Shown piece after piece: positions 7,291-15,901 of a DNA stretch of 22,169 bases. The stretch covers positions 1 through 22,169 of the forward strand of contig JBOFIR010000239.1 of NCBI GenBank assembly GCA_051650265.1, read 5' to 3'. The position numbers and the translations under genes are program-made. The notes beneath the pieces were generated by a model. It was not told the origin of the DNA and ran no database searches. It saw nothing but the letters and a program-made list of their open reading frames with translations. This DNA comes from JBOFEH01 sp051650265 (GTDB taxonomy: Bacteria; Bacillota; Clostridia; Lachnospirales; Cellulosilyticaceae). Each line of letters opens with the position of its first letter. Position 1 is the first letter of the stretch.

Positions 7291-9687
7291 TTATTTGATC
7301 TCGACTACAGTTACACCCATCTCACCTTCCCCATATTTACCTGGTCTATGACTCTGAACATGTGGATGACGTTTGAGCATCTGTGTAATGGCTTGTCTCA
7401 GCGCTCCAGTACCTTTACCATGAATAATCGTTACATGTTTGAGCCCTGCCAAATAAGCATCGTCAAGGTATTTGTCTACGATCGGGAGTGCTTCATCTAC
7501 CATCAGCCCACGTACGTCAGTCTCTGTTCTAATGTTTGAAGTCTTTGAAATGTGGTGACTTACTTTTGGTGTAGGTCGTGCTTTCTTTTGTGTGAGGATC
7601 GGCTGCTCTTTCTCTTCTGCACGTTGTAAGCCTGAGAGATGTACCTTGATTGGTAAGATCCCGACACGTACCATCAGATTACCTTGCTGATCTGGCGCCT
7701 CTACAACAATCCCTTGTTGCATCAGACTTGTCACCATTACCGCTTCACCAACCTCAATATTTTTAGGTACTTTCTTATAGCCATGTTTTGGCCCAACCAC
7801 TTTGCCCACGACCTTATGCTGATTTTTGAGGACATCGCTTGCATTTTGTTTGGCCTGCTGTAAGCTTCTTTCATCAATCGTTACTTGTGCTTGACGTGCT
7901 GCTTGACGGACTTCTTTCAAGATTTGATCCGTTTCGATCTCCACTTTTTTGAGTAACTCTTGTGCTTTATAGTTTGCTCTTTCGAGCACTTTCTGCTTGG
8001 ATTTCTCAAGTTTTTGGCGTTGCTCTTTAATCTCCGATTGAAGGCGCTCCGCTTCTTTTCTAAATGACTGTGCTTTTTCCTTTTCTATATCCGCAATCTT
8101 GCGGCTATACTCAAGTTCTACAAGGATATCTTCCATCTTTACATCCTCTTGCTGTAAGAACACTCTCGCGTCATCAATCAAATGATCTGGTAATCCCAGA
8201 CGTTTGGAAATTGCAAAGGCATTACTCTTACCAGGAATCCCTATCATCAGCTTATATGTCGGTCGTAAAGACTCTACATCAAACTCACAACTGGCATTTT
8301 CCACGTTTTCAGTAGATAATGCATACAGCTTAAGCTCACTATAGTGTGTGGTTGCAACTGCACGGATTTGTTGCTTACGCAAGTGCTCCAGAATTGCCTT
8401 AGCTAAAGCTGCCCCTTCTACAGGGTCTGTTCCTGAACCTACCTCATCTAGTAGGATCAAAGAATTCAGTGTCATCTTCTCCAGAATACTTACAATATGT
8501 GTCATATGAGAAGAGAATGTACTTAGGCTCTGCTCGATACTTTGTTCATCACCTAAGTCTGCAAAAACTTCATCAAAAACAGCGACCTCACTACCTTCAG
8601 CTGCTGGAATCTGCATCCCTGTCTGTGCCATCAGTGTAAAGAGACCAACTGTCTTGAGTGTAACAGTCTTCCCCCCTGTATTAGGCCCTGTAATCAGTAA
8701 TGTGGTGAAATCATCGCCTACGCGTACATCAATCGGTACCACATACTCTTTTGGTAGCATTGGATGACGTGCCTTACGCAGAGAAACAATCCCTTTGTGA
8801 TTAAGCCTTGGCTCACGTGCATCTAACTTTAGGGAGAACTCCGCTTTTGCAAAGATCACATCTAATTCTGTAATTCGCTTAAACGTCTCAATCAGATACG
8901 GTGTAAGTGGTTCGATTGCATTAGTCAGATTGGCTAGGATCTTCTCGATCTCATCTTGCTCTTTACTAAAGAGTATACGGAGCTGATTGCCCAGTTCTAC
9001 CACAGCTGCTGGCTCGATAAACACGGTTGCACCTGTCGAAGATTGATCATGTACAATCCCTTTAAAGGTATTTTTATACTCTACTTTGATTGGAATACAG
9101 TAACGATCTTGTCTCATGGTCACAATCGGCTCTTGAATCATGTCCTGATAATGTGAACCATGGAGCACATTTTGGATGGTCTCTCTAATTTTTTGGTGGC
9201 TAGACTTGATCTGTTTGCGCACTTGTGCAAGCTCTGGCGTCGCATCATCGGCATACTCATCTGGTCCTACTATACAACGACTAATCTCGTGTTCAAGCGT
9301 AGGATTAGTCTCCAAGCTCTCAAAATAATAGGCGAGCACTGGGTAAGATGTCTCTTCTTCATCTTCCTTATAGTAACGTTTGAGTACACGTGCTGAACGA
9401 AGCACATTGTTGATATTGAGGATCTCTTGACTGCTTAGTACCGCACCTACCTCCACGCGCTTGAGTGCTGCGCGAATATCTTGAATAGACCCTACAGGTA
9501 ATCTCCCCTTTTTGACAGACATGGCAAGTGCCTCTGATGTCTCTTTTTGCCACTTACAAACTTGTTCAAAATCAGCACTTGGCATCAGTTTTGAAACTTG
9601 TTCTTTTCCTATTGCTGTGATTGCATGTTGCTTGAGCATATCACGTATTTTATGAAATTCTAATTTTAATAACGTCTTTTCGTTCAT
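7291..9687 (-). CDS. mutS2: MutS2 ATPase with C-terminal Smr domain
   Basis: A 798-residue MutS-like ATPase. In Bacillus MutS2 has been shown to split collided ribosomes and in other species to suppress recombination; it is not part of mismatch repair and lacks the mismatch-reading N-terminal domain. Seen: core and lever regions (1-320), Walker A GPNTGGKT (334-341), Walker B ILLDE (411-415), the H-loop ATTHYSELK (446-454), a long charged coiled-coil insertion (about 505-620), a KOW/clamp-like stretch (KVVGPKHGYKKVPKNIEVG onwards) and a C-terminal Smr domain (721-798) with DVRG (724-727) and HGKGTGALR starting at H756. The family length is typical and nothing is missing. Site GAGGTTAG precedes the start. 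It appears to head the mutS2, regulator, kinase and htrA series. Confidence 0.97.
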   Translation of the reverse strand: MNEKTLLKLEFHKIRDMLKQHAITAIGKEQVSKLMPSADFEQVCKWQKETSEALAMSVKKGRLPVGSIQDIRAALKRVEVGAVLSSQEILNINNVLRSARVLKRYYKEDEEETSYPVLAYYFESLETNPTLEHEISRCIVGPDEYADDATPELAQVRKQIKSSHQKIRETIQNVLHGSHYQDMIQEPIVTMRQDRYCIPIKVEYKNTFKGIVHDQSSTGATVFIEPAAVVELGNQLRILFSKEQDEIEKILANLTNAIEPLTPYLIETFKRITELDVIFAKAEFSLKLDAREPRLNHKGIVSLRKARHPMLPKEYVVPIDVRVGDDFTTLLITGPNTGGKTVTLKTVGLFTLMAQTGMQIPAAEGSEVAVFDEVFADLGDEQSIEQSLSTFSSHMTHIVSILEKMTLNSLILLDEVGSGTDPVEGAALAKAILEHLRKQQIRAVATTHYSELKLYALSTENVENASCEFDVESLRPTYKLMIGIPGKSNAFAISKRLGLPDHLIDDARVFLQQEDVKMEDILVELEYSRKIADIEKEKAQSFRKEAERLQSEIKEQRQKLEKSKQKVLERANYKAQELLKKVEIETDQILKEVRQAARQAQVTIDERSLQQAKQNASDVLKNQHKVVGKVVGPKHGYKKVPKNIEVGEAVMVTSLMQQGIVVEAPDQQGNLMVRVGILPIKVHLSGLQRAEEKEQPILTQKKARPTPKVSHHISKTSNIRTETDVRGLMVDEALPIVDKYLDDAYLAGLKHVTIIHGKGTGALRQAITQMLKRHPHVQSHRPGKYGEGEMGVTVVEIK

Positions 9688-9727
9688 AACTAACCTCTTT
9701 ATATATAATGGTTTTAATCTATCTGTT

Positions 9728-9756
9728 ATTATGACACAATTTTAGGATTTTGAAAA
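9728..9756 (-). promoter_or_regulatory. Candidate promoter for mutS2
   Basis: Minus-strand TTTTCA (9751-9756) and CATAAT (9728-9733) are spaced by 17 bases and lie about 40 bases before the mutS2 start, just after the terminator of the preceding gene. The -10 matches 5 of 6 consensus bases and the -35 is weak (4 of 6). Confidence 0.35.
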
Positions 9757-9795
9757 CATGATAAGTACAAACTCTCTCTCTAATTTGCCTATAAC

Positions 9796-9822
9796 AAAAG
9801 GCCATAGCCAATGGCTATGACC
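9796..9822 (-). terminator. Intrinsic terminator after the NlpC/P60 gene
   Basis: Minus-strand GGTCATAGCC (9813-9822) pairs with GGCTATGGCC (9800-9809) as a 10-bp stem with one G-U pair and a 3-base loop, followed by TTTTGTTAT. It starts 5 bases past the stop codon. The tail is short but the stem is GC-rich enough. Confidence 0.75.
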
Positions 9823-9827
9823 TACTT

Positions 9828-10529
9828 CTAACTATGGAGCAAACGCACTCCCTTGACATAATTACGTGTATAATAAGGGTTGGATAGCTTGCTAATAGAT
9901 ACCCCACGTGTACTGTCTGAATGAATAAATTGATTGTCTCCCATATAGATTCCTACATGTGAGATGTTACCATTGTTGACACCAGAGGTATCAAAGAACA
10001 CTAGGTCACCGCAACGAAGCTGTGATTTGGGTACGGTGGCACCATCATTGGCCTGCATATAGGAAACACGGCTGATCTCGATATCGAAATAATCAAAGAC
10101 CTCTTGTGTAAATCCTGAGCAGTCTACACCCTTGCGGAGATTGCTACCACCCCATACATAAGGTGTACCCAAAAACTGCATACCATACTCAATAATCTCT
10201 TCACCAAGTACCTTGGCATAAGGTACAAGTTCTGGCTTAGCGACCTCAATGTAGTCTTGATACACCCAAGCCTCACGCTCTGGTGTAGCGACCTTGTACC
10301 AATCACCGTGCTTGCCTACTACACGCAAGGAGGTCTCCCCCACACGTGCTACTACTTGACTTTGTAAATCAGGGTAGCTTCTGAGATTGATAGCCGATCC
10401 TTTAATATGCCCTTCCATACCCATAGTATCTGGAAATATATGATAACCATATGTGCTTTGTGCACCCAAAACCATGCTCAATAACACCATAAGTGTCCAT
10501 ACTTGTTTGCTCATTCTTCTCTGACTCAT
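9828..10529 (-). CDS. Secreted SH3-NlpC/P60 peptidoglycan hydrolase
   Basis: A 233-residue exported cell-wall enzyme of the NlpC/P60 family, expected to cut peptide cross-bridges in peptidoglycan (typically gamma-D-Glu-diaminopimelate bonds). An N-terminal signal peptide is clear: basic start, hydrophobic WTLMVLLSMVLG (11-22) and a likely cleavage after about residue 28. A bacterial SH3 domain (about 42-96, GSAINLRSYPD, WVYQDYIEV) should bind the wall. The catalytic domain (about 108-233) has C137 (VDCSGF), H191 (SHVGIYMG) and H203 (FIHSDS), a full Cys-His-His triad. Start at 10529 is supported by GAGGAGG 6 bases upstream. It follows trmL by 95 bases with no clear terminator in between and is closed by the terminator at 9796-9822. 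Confidence 0.93.
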   Translation of the reverse strand: MSQRRMSKQVWTLMVLLSMVLGAQSTYGYHIFPDTMGMEGHIKGSAINLRSYPDLQSQVVARVGETSLRVVGKHGDWYKVATPEREAWVYQDYIEVAKPELVPYAKVLGEEIIEYGMQFLGTPYVWGGSNLRKGVDCSGFTQEVFDYFDIEISRVSYMQANDGATVPKSQLRCGDLVFFDTSGVNNGNISHVGIYMGDNQFIHSDSTRGVSISKLSNPYYTRNYVKGVRLLHS

Positions 10530-10624
10530 ACAATCCTCCTCTTTCCCGAGTCGTTACTCTTAAGATTATGGATTGTTTTTTTGAATTTTATACATGCTAG
10601 AAGAATTTTGTTATCTTATACCTC

Positions 10625-11113
10625 TTACCACTCGTAGTGATGAAGTTGCCCATCTGCTTTAAGATGACTAAACGCATTTTGGCGCAGTGCTTCATAAAGA
10701 ATAATGGAAACCGAATTAGATAGATTGAGTGATCTCGCCTCCATACGCATCGGAATACGCACAGATGTCTCTTTGTAATTGAGAAGAATCTCCTCTGGAA
10801 TCCCCGCGCTTTCTTTACCGAACATGATATACGCATCTTCTTCATACTGTACATCTGCATAAGTTTGTTTGGATTTTGTTGTTGCCATATAGATTTTTGG
10901 GTGATGATTAAGCTCTAAAAACTCTTCAAAATTCTTGTAAGTTCTTACATCCAAAAGTTCCCAATAATCAAGTCCTGCACGCTTTACTTGTTTTTCATCT
11001 ATTGAAAAGCCTAGTGGTTCGATGAGGTGTAGGGTTGCACCTGTCGCCGCACAAGTTCTCGCGATATTTCCTGTGTTTTGTGGAATCTCTGGTTCATGTA
11101 ATACGATATGCAT
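10625..11113 (-). CDS. trmL: tRNA (cytidine/uridine-34 2'-O)-methyltransferase TrmL
   Basis: A 162-residue SPOUT-class methyltransferase that adds a 2'-O-methyl group at the wobble base of certain leucine tRNAs, using SAM. It is the minimal knotted domain with all three family motifs: EIPQNTGNIART (9-20), FGKESAGIP and the C-terminal knot RSLNLSNSVSIILYEALRQ. The length is that of the family (about 155-165). The start at 11113 has GAGGG 7 bases upstream. It follows the EAL-domain gene by 39 bases without a terminator, so it may be the third gene of the c-di-GMP transcript; no functional link is known. Confidence 0.95.
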   Translation of the reverse strand: MHIVLHEPEIPQNTGNIARTCAATGATLHLIEPLGFSIDEKQVKRAGLDYWELLDVRTYKNFEEFLELNHHPKIYMATTKSKQTYADVQYEEDAYIMFGKESAGIPEEILLNYKETSVRIPMRMEARSLNLSNSVSIILYEALRQNAFSHLKADGQLHHYEW

Positions 11114-11152
11114 AAATTTCCCTCTTTTTCTTAAGTTTATGAAGCTATTTTA

Positions 11153-12529
11153 TCACAACTCAAAATGTAATCCAAGTAGCTGCTCCTCTTTTAACGGTTT
11201 ACTAAACACATACCCCTGTACTTTGTCACAACCTGCTTTTTTGAGAAATGCCAGTTGTTCCTTTGTCTCCACCCCTTCTGCGATCACTGTACACCTCATT
11301 TTGTGACAAATATCCACCAGTGTCGTGACAATCCATTCTTCTTTCGTACCAATTGTATCAATAAATACTTTATCGATCTTGATTTGATCAATGGGTAGTT
11401 TGATCAAATAACCCAGTGCCGAATATTCCTTCCCAAAGTCATCAATTGCAATATGGATACCTGCAGCTTTAAGTGCTATGAGCCGTTCGATAATCATTTC
11501 TTTATTTTCTAAAAAAATCGTCTCTGTGAGTTCAATCTCGATCCAGTTGGGTGGGATTTCTAAACCTTTTATAATACGTAAAATCTGTTCTACAAAATTC
11601 TCCTGAATAATCTCGATAGCTGAAATATTAATCGCTATCGTCTTGGGTACCAAAGTATGTTCATTAATTCTTTTGATTGCCATACAACTTTCATAAAATA
11701 CCCATCTTCCAATAGGAATGATCAAACCTGTCTCCTCTGCTCGGTGTATAAACAAATCCGGAGGAACATTGCCTAAAATATGGTTTTGCCAACGAATAAG
11801 TGCCTCATATTCTCTGACTTGGTAATCGTCCAAATCTACCTTAGGTTGATAAACAAGTGTAAATTCATGATAATCAATAGCATGCCTCAACTCCCGTTCT
11901 AACAGAGACTGTTTCTCCACTTCAGCCAAAAGCTGTGAGGAAAAAAACTCATAGTGATTGGGCCCTTTTTTCTTGGCCACATACATACTCAGCTCTGCAA
12001 CCCTTACCAGTGATTCAAAGTCTTTTCCATCGGACGGGCTAAAGGCAATCCCTCCACAAAAATTTAAAAATAGCTGATTCTTCTCTAAGATAATAGGACG
12101 TTCGAAATCTTCAAATAACTGCTGTACTAACTCCTCAATTTGCCATCTACTCACAACGTGCTTGATATAGATTGCAAACATATCCCCACCAAAGTGATAC
12201 AGACCTTCTTGCGCACTTAGGCAATAGCCTATCCTTGTTGAAATTTCCATAATAAGTCGGTTGCCCTCTTCTTCATCCATCAAATCATTCATCATCTTGA
12301 AGCTATCGATATTGAGTATCACAATAGCCTGTTCTTTGCTCAATAAATGCCCTTTTATAAAATCTCTTGATAGTGCCTGCCGATTGGGCAACTTGGTCAT
12401 CACATCAATCTCTTGACATTGATTAAGGTGCCGATGGCATGTACTTAGCGCATAGCACTGATAAATGTAAAATCCTAGTATGCCGCCCCCTAGCAGCACT
12501 ACAAGGAGTAGAAATATCATATTATTCAT
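11153..12529 (-). CDS. Membrane c-di-GMP phosphodiesterase with degenerate GGDEF and intact EAL
   Basis: This 458-residue protein should break down the second messenger c-di-GMP. One N-terminal membrane segment (about 4-24) is followed directly by a GGDEF domain (about 40-197) and an EAL domain (about 210-455). The GGDEF signature reads GGDMF (114-118), so cyclase activity is doubtful; such domains often bind GTP and tune the EAL domain. The EAL domain keeps its metal and catalytic residues: EAL (242-244), N301, E336 (ELTETIF), DDFG (363-366), K384 (IKID), E418 (AEGVET) and Q438. It starts as ATGA within the end of the diguanylate cyclase gene, with GGGGGAACG upstream, so the two are translationally coupled. 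Activity is inferred from residues only. Confidence 0.93.
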   Translation of the reverse strand: MNNMIFLLLVVLLGGGILGFYIYQCYALSTCHRHLNQCQEIDVMTKLPNRQALSRDFIKGHLLSKEQAIVILNIDSFKMMNDLMDEEEGNRLIMEISTRIGYCLSAQEGLYHFGGDMFAIYIKHVVSRWQIEELVQQLFEDFERPIILEKNQLFLNFCGGIAFSPSDGKDFESLVRVAELSMYVAKKKGPNHYEFFSSQLLAEVEKQSLLERELRHAIDYHEFTLVYQPKVDLDDYQVREYEALIRWQNHILGNVPPDLFIHRAEETGLIIPIGRWVFYESCMAIKRINEHTLVPKTIAINISAIEIIQENFVEQILRIIKGLEIPPNWIEIELTETIFLENKEMIIERLIALKAAGIHIAIDDFGKEYSALGYLIKLPIDQIKIDKVFIDTIGTKEEWIVTTLVDICHKMRCTVIAEGVETKEQLAFLKKAGCDKVQGYVFSKPLKEEQLLGLHFEL

Positions 12530-14364
12530 ATACGTTCCCCCTTACGCTGCGCCTTATTCTGATACATGAGTTGATCTGCATAACGCACCAATTCTTCATA
12601 CTGGAGTCCATCTTCCGGATAACGTGCTTTACCAAGACTACATCGTACACTCATCTTTTCATTGACCTGTTCAAAAAATACATAGTTACCTAGAAGATTT
12701 TCAAGCTTTTCAAGCCACACATCTAAGTTGTTTAGCACTGTCATGTTGGTAATACAAATCACAAATTCATCTCCTCCAAAACGTCCAATCATGCCAAACT
12801 CTCCCACATACTGATTCAATAGTCTTGCAAGTGATTCCAAAACGATATCTCCCACATCATGACCATACTGGTCATTAATCTTCTTAAAATCATCTACATC
12901 TATAAAGAGCATGACTAAAGGCTCATTTCTAAACTGTGCTAACTTTAAGGCATTCGACGCCTTTTGCTCAAAGGTACTCTTGTTGTAGACTTTGGTTAAG
13001 TGGTCATAGGTAGCCAATTTGAGTAGTTCCTTTTCTTTCTTTCTTGCCTCATCAATATCAATCGCAACCCCTACGATTTGTATAGGCATGTGATTTTGAA
13101 AGGCTAATGCTGTTGCACGAATCAGCATCCATACATACCGTTCATGCACATCATGTATCCTCATCTCAAACTGGCAGGTTGGCTGCGTCTCAGTGAGTGT
13201 GCCCAATTGCTTGAGGCACTTTTCACGATCATCTGGATAAATCACATCAAATAGGTTATCTAATGTCACATGCCTTGGATTGAGCACTTTACAACATTTT
13301 CTTTGCCAGTTCTCAGAAATATAGAGTTCCCTGCTTCCCGAGCGCCACTCCCAGATTACCTCATCTGCTTGTTCTAAGATGACACGGTAGCGATTCTCAC
13401 TTTCCTTGATTCTACCCATCATCTGCATCTGTTTATCAATCAATTCATTAAACGCAAGAGCAATAATCCCTAATTCATCTTTGCTATAGTACGCAAAACG
13501 CGCATTCATATCTCCTTTTTCTAAGCGACTAATCGTCTCTTGGAGCTGCATGACAGGCTTGAAAATGCAGTTCAATGTCTGTCTAAGTAGCATATAGAGT
13601 AGAATAAGCGTTAAAGTAAGTATGATCAGCATCTGCTGTATGAGCGGCTGAATTGTACGCTCATGGCCCTGTGGCACTACATCTGCCCCCAAGATGAACC
13701 CACCATAGAGTAATGATTCTTCTAATGGCACCTGTCCCTCTTGAAGATCCTCTACTGTACGAACAGCTTCATCTGGATAACCAATCAGGTTGCCTTGGCT
13801 ATCTATGAGGAAGGTACGCCCTATAGTTTGATCCATGTCACTCCCCATGAGTTTGATCAGCATTTGCTCATCATAAACACTAAACCAATAGTTACCTTTT
13901 GTACTATTTTGTGGTGGTAATGTGGTCACAACGGCAATGCCATTTTTTATAAGCGCCGCATCCCCCATAGAAATAATACCCTTTTGTAGTTTGATCACTT
14001 TGCTTAATGTATCTTCTGATAATAAGTTTTGCCCAACAAGTCTTTCATCACTTGCTACAAGAATACTGCCAAACCCATCCAGCACCCCACACACTTTCAT
14101 ATCATTCATTTGATTTGTATAGGCTTTCAGTGCTGCCGGCTGATCAATTAGTGTAGAATAACTCATCCAGGTTGCTTGTGCATGCAGTTGATTCAGATGA
14201 TTTTCTATAGTCACACGCTGCCTATAGACTGACTCGCACATCATATCATACTGCATACCCTTCAAAGTTCCCTTGAGTGTCCATACACTTCCAATACTAA
14301 TAAATAGTACAGGGACTAAAACAAATATAATGCATACTAAACCTAGCTTCTGTTTGAATTTCAT
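12526..14364 (-). CDS. Membrane diguanylate cyclase (Cache-like sensor, HAMP, PAS, GGDEF)
   Basis: A 612-residue sensor that should make c-di-GMP from two GTP. The start at 14364 (MKFKQKLG) has GGGGAGGAG just upstream; five extra residues from 14379 are possible but lack a site. Layout: TM1 about 7-29, an extracellular region of about 210 residues that resembles a Cache domain (ILVASDERLVGQNL, TFLIDSQGNLIGYP), TM2 about 239-260, HAMP (about 261-315), PAS (about 320-440, with WEWRSGSRELYIS and a PAC-like end GVAIDIDEARK), and GGDEF (about 447-608) with FIDVDDFKKIND and an intact GGDEF at 530-534. The position that would carry the RxxD inhibitory site (GEFG, 521-524) lacks it, so product inhibition through that site is not expected. 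It overlaps an EAL phosphodiesterase gene by ATGA. Confidence 0.94.
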   Translation of the reverse strand: MKFKQKLGLVCIIFVLVPVLFISIGSVWTLKGTLKGMQYDMMCESVYRQRVTIENHLNQLHAQATWMSYSTLIDQPAALKAYTNQMNDMKVCGVLDGFGSILVASDERLVGQNLLSEDTLSKVIKLQKGIISMGDAALIKNGIAVVTTLPPQNSTKGNYWFSVYDEQMLIKLMGSDMDQTIGRTFLIDSQGNLIGYPDEAVRTVEDLQEGQVPLEESLLYGGFILGADVVPQGHERTIQPLIQQMLIILTLTLILLYMLLRQTLNCIFKPVMQLQETISRLEKGDMNARFAYYSKDELGIIALAFNELIDKQMQMMGRIKESENRYRVILEQADEVIWEWRSGSRELYISENWQRKCCKVLNPRHVTLDNLFDVIYPDDREKCLKQLGTLTETQPTCQFEMRIHDVHERYVWMLIRATALAFQNHMPIQIVGVAIDIDEARKKEKELLKLATYDHLTKVYNKSTFEQKASNALKLAQFRNEPLVMLFIDVDDFKKINDQYGHDVGDIVLESLARLLNQYVGEFGMIGRFGGDEFVICITNMTVLNNLDVWLEKLENLLGNYVFFEQVNEKMSVRCSLGKARYPEDGLQYEELVRYADQLMYQNKAQRKGERI

Positions 14365-14424
14365 AGATCTCCTCCCCACCTACTCACCCTACTAGCTATC
14401 ATATGCACTACCCGTACCCCTGGT

Positions 14425-14469
14425 CATAATTTTGGCCTCATCTCGTGTAGAAATGAGGCCAAAATTATG
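14425..14469. repeat. Perfect 17-bp inverted repeat spanning the hisIE stop codon
   Basis: CATAATTTTGGCCTCAT (14425-14441) and its exact reverse complement (14453-14469) flank an 11-base loop. The hisIE stop codon (14465-14467) is inside one arm. The arms have T residues on the outer 5' side and A residues on the outer 3' side on either strand, so no T run follows the hairpin. This is the opposite of an intrinsic terminator. Confidence 0.85.
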
Positions 14470-15127
14470 TGCTTCTCTTTTTGAGTTCATCTGCAACCCA
14501 TCCCCAGTTAATTCCTTGTTGCGTAAGTAACACTGTGAGATGGTACATGAGATCTGCAACTTCCCCGGCAAGCAGTTCTTGGGAATCCCCTTTTGCAGCA
14601 ATCACAACTTCTGTTGCCTCCTCACCTACTTTCTTCAAGATTTTATCTAGTCCTTGTTCAAATAAGTAACTGGTATAAGAGGTTATTGTTGGCGCTACCT
14701 GACGTTGTAACACGACTTGATACAGTTCTTCTAAAAAGCTATCCTTCCCACGCGTAGATACCGTCTCATCAATTACCCCTTCAGATCTATAGTTCTCCTC
14801 TAGTCCTCTATAAAAACAGACTGCATGCCCTGTATGACATGAGATACCCCCCACCTGTTCAATCTGGATTAGGAGCGTATCACCATCACAGTCAATACTG
14901 ATGTCTTTCATATATTGATAAGCCCCTGATGTTTCACCTTTAAGCCACATACACTGGCGTGAGCGGCTATAATAGTGCACACGTCCAGTTTGCAACGTAC
15001 GTCTTAGTGCTTTCTCATTCATATAGGCGAGCATACGTACCTTCTTTGAATGAAGATCCTGTGCAATCACGGGAACTAAGCCTGCTTCGTCGTACTTCAC
15101 TGCCTGTAATAATGCCTCACGTTCCAT
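14465..15127 (-). CDS. hisIE: Bifunctional phosphoribosyl-AMP cyclohydrolase / phosphoribosyl-ATP pyrophosphatase HisIE
   Basis: Catalyses the second and third steps of histidine synthesis: HisE removes pyrophosphate from phosphoribosyl-ATP and HisI opens the adenine ring. The HisI domain (about 15-110) has the metal ligands DCDGD (79-83), C97, H98 and C104, plus HYYSRSRQCMWLKGETSG (51-68). The HisE domain (about 128-212) has KVGEEATEVVIAAKG (166-180) and EVADLMYHL (189-197), the acidic Mg-binding residues. Length 220 is normal for the fusion. GAGGGGGAG lies before the start at 15127, 15 bases after hisF. It is the last his gene, and its stop lies in a 17-bp inverted repeat. Confidence 0.96.
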   Translation of the reverse strand: MEREALLQAVKYDEAGLVPVIAQDLHSKKVRMLAYMNEKALRRTLQTGRVHYYSRSRQCMWLKGETSGAYQYMKDISIDCDGDTLLIQIEQVGGISCHTGHAVCFYRGLEENYRSEGVIDETVSTRGKDSFLEELYQVVLQRQVAPTITSYTSYLFEQGLDKILKKVGEEATEVVIAAKGDSQELLAGEVADLMYHLTVLLTQQGINWGWVADELKKRST

Positions 15128-15142
15128 CCCATCTCCCCCTCT

Positions 15143-15901
15143 TTAAAGCCGTACGCGAATCTCTCGGGTACGCAGATATGTCTTCAAATCTAAGATTTCC
15201 ATTTCCTTAAAATGAAAGAGTGAGGCTGCTAAAACAGCATCAGCCTTCCCTTCTTGAAACACCTGAGCAAAATCTTCATATGTACCTGCACCACCCGATG
15301 CAATCACCGGAATGGCTACCTGTTCACTCACACACTTCGTAAGCTCAATATCAAAACCTGCTTTTGTGCCATCTGCATCCATACTTGTAAGCAGTATTTC
15401 ACCTGCCCCAAGAGCCTCTACACGTTTGGCCCACTCGCATACCTCTATCCCTGTAGCGGTACGTCCGCCATGTATATAGACCTCATAAGTGCCACATGCT
15501 GTCTTTTTGGCATCAATAGCCACTACAATACACTGACTCCCAAAATATTGTGCACCCTTACGAATTAGCTGAGGCGTTAAAACAGCTGACGTATTCATCG
15601 CTACTTTATCTGCGCCTGCATGAAGCAATGCACGCATATCCTCTATGGTACGAATCCCACCGCCCACCGTAAGTGGGATAAAAACTTCATAAGCTGTACG
15701 TGCCACCACATCTAGCAAAATGCTTCTTTCATCTGAGGATGCCGTAATATCCAGAAAAACGATCTCATCTGCCCCCTCTTCACTATAGGCTTTGGCCGCT
15801 TCTACAGGGTCTCCCGCATCAATGAGATTGTTAAAATGAATCCCTTTAACAACACGCCCATCTTTGACATCCAAACAAGGGATAATCCGCTTACTGAGCA
15901 T
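15143..15901 (-). CDS. hisF: Imidazole glycerol phosphate synthase cyclase subunit HisF
   Basis: A TIM-barrel enzyme that, with the glutaminase HisH, converts PRFAR and ammonia into imidazole glycerol phosphate and AICAR. The catalytic D11 (CLDVKDGRVVKG) and D130 (VVAIDAKK) fall exactly at the standard numbers when the ATG at 15901 is used, which supports that start over the GTG at 15904. The phosphate-binding loops LTVGGGIRT and ASGGAGT are present. Length 252 is standard. GGGGGA lies 6 bases before the ATG. The ATG shares its A with the hisA stop (TGATG), so translation is coupled. Confidence 0.97.
   Translation of the reverse strand: MLSKRIIPCLDVKDGRVVKGIHFNNLIDAGDPVEAAKAYSEEGADEIVFLDITASSDERSILLDVVARTAYEVFIPLTVGGGIRTIEDMRALLHAGADKVAMNTSAVLTPQLIRKGAQYFGSQCIVVAIDAKKTACGTYEVYIHGGRTATGIEVCEWAKRVEALGAGEILLTSMDADGTKAGFDIELTKCVSEQVAIPVIASGGAGTYEDFAQVFQEGKADAVLAASLFHFKEMEILDLKTYLRTREIRVRL

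Noticed and set aside
14425..14469. Intrinsic terminator at the end of the his operon
   Set aside because: The stem is strong but is followed by A residues, not T residues, on both strands.
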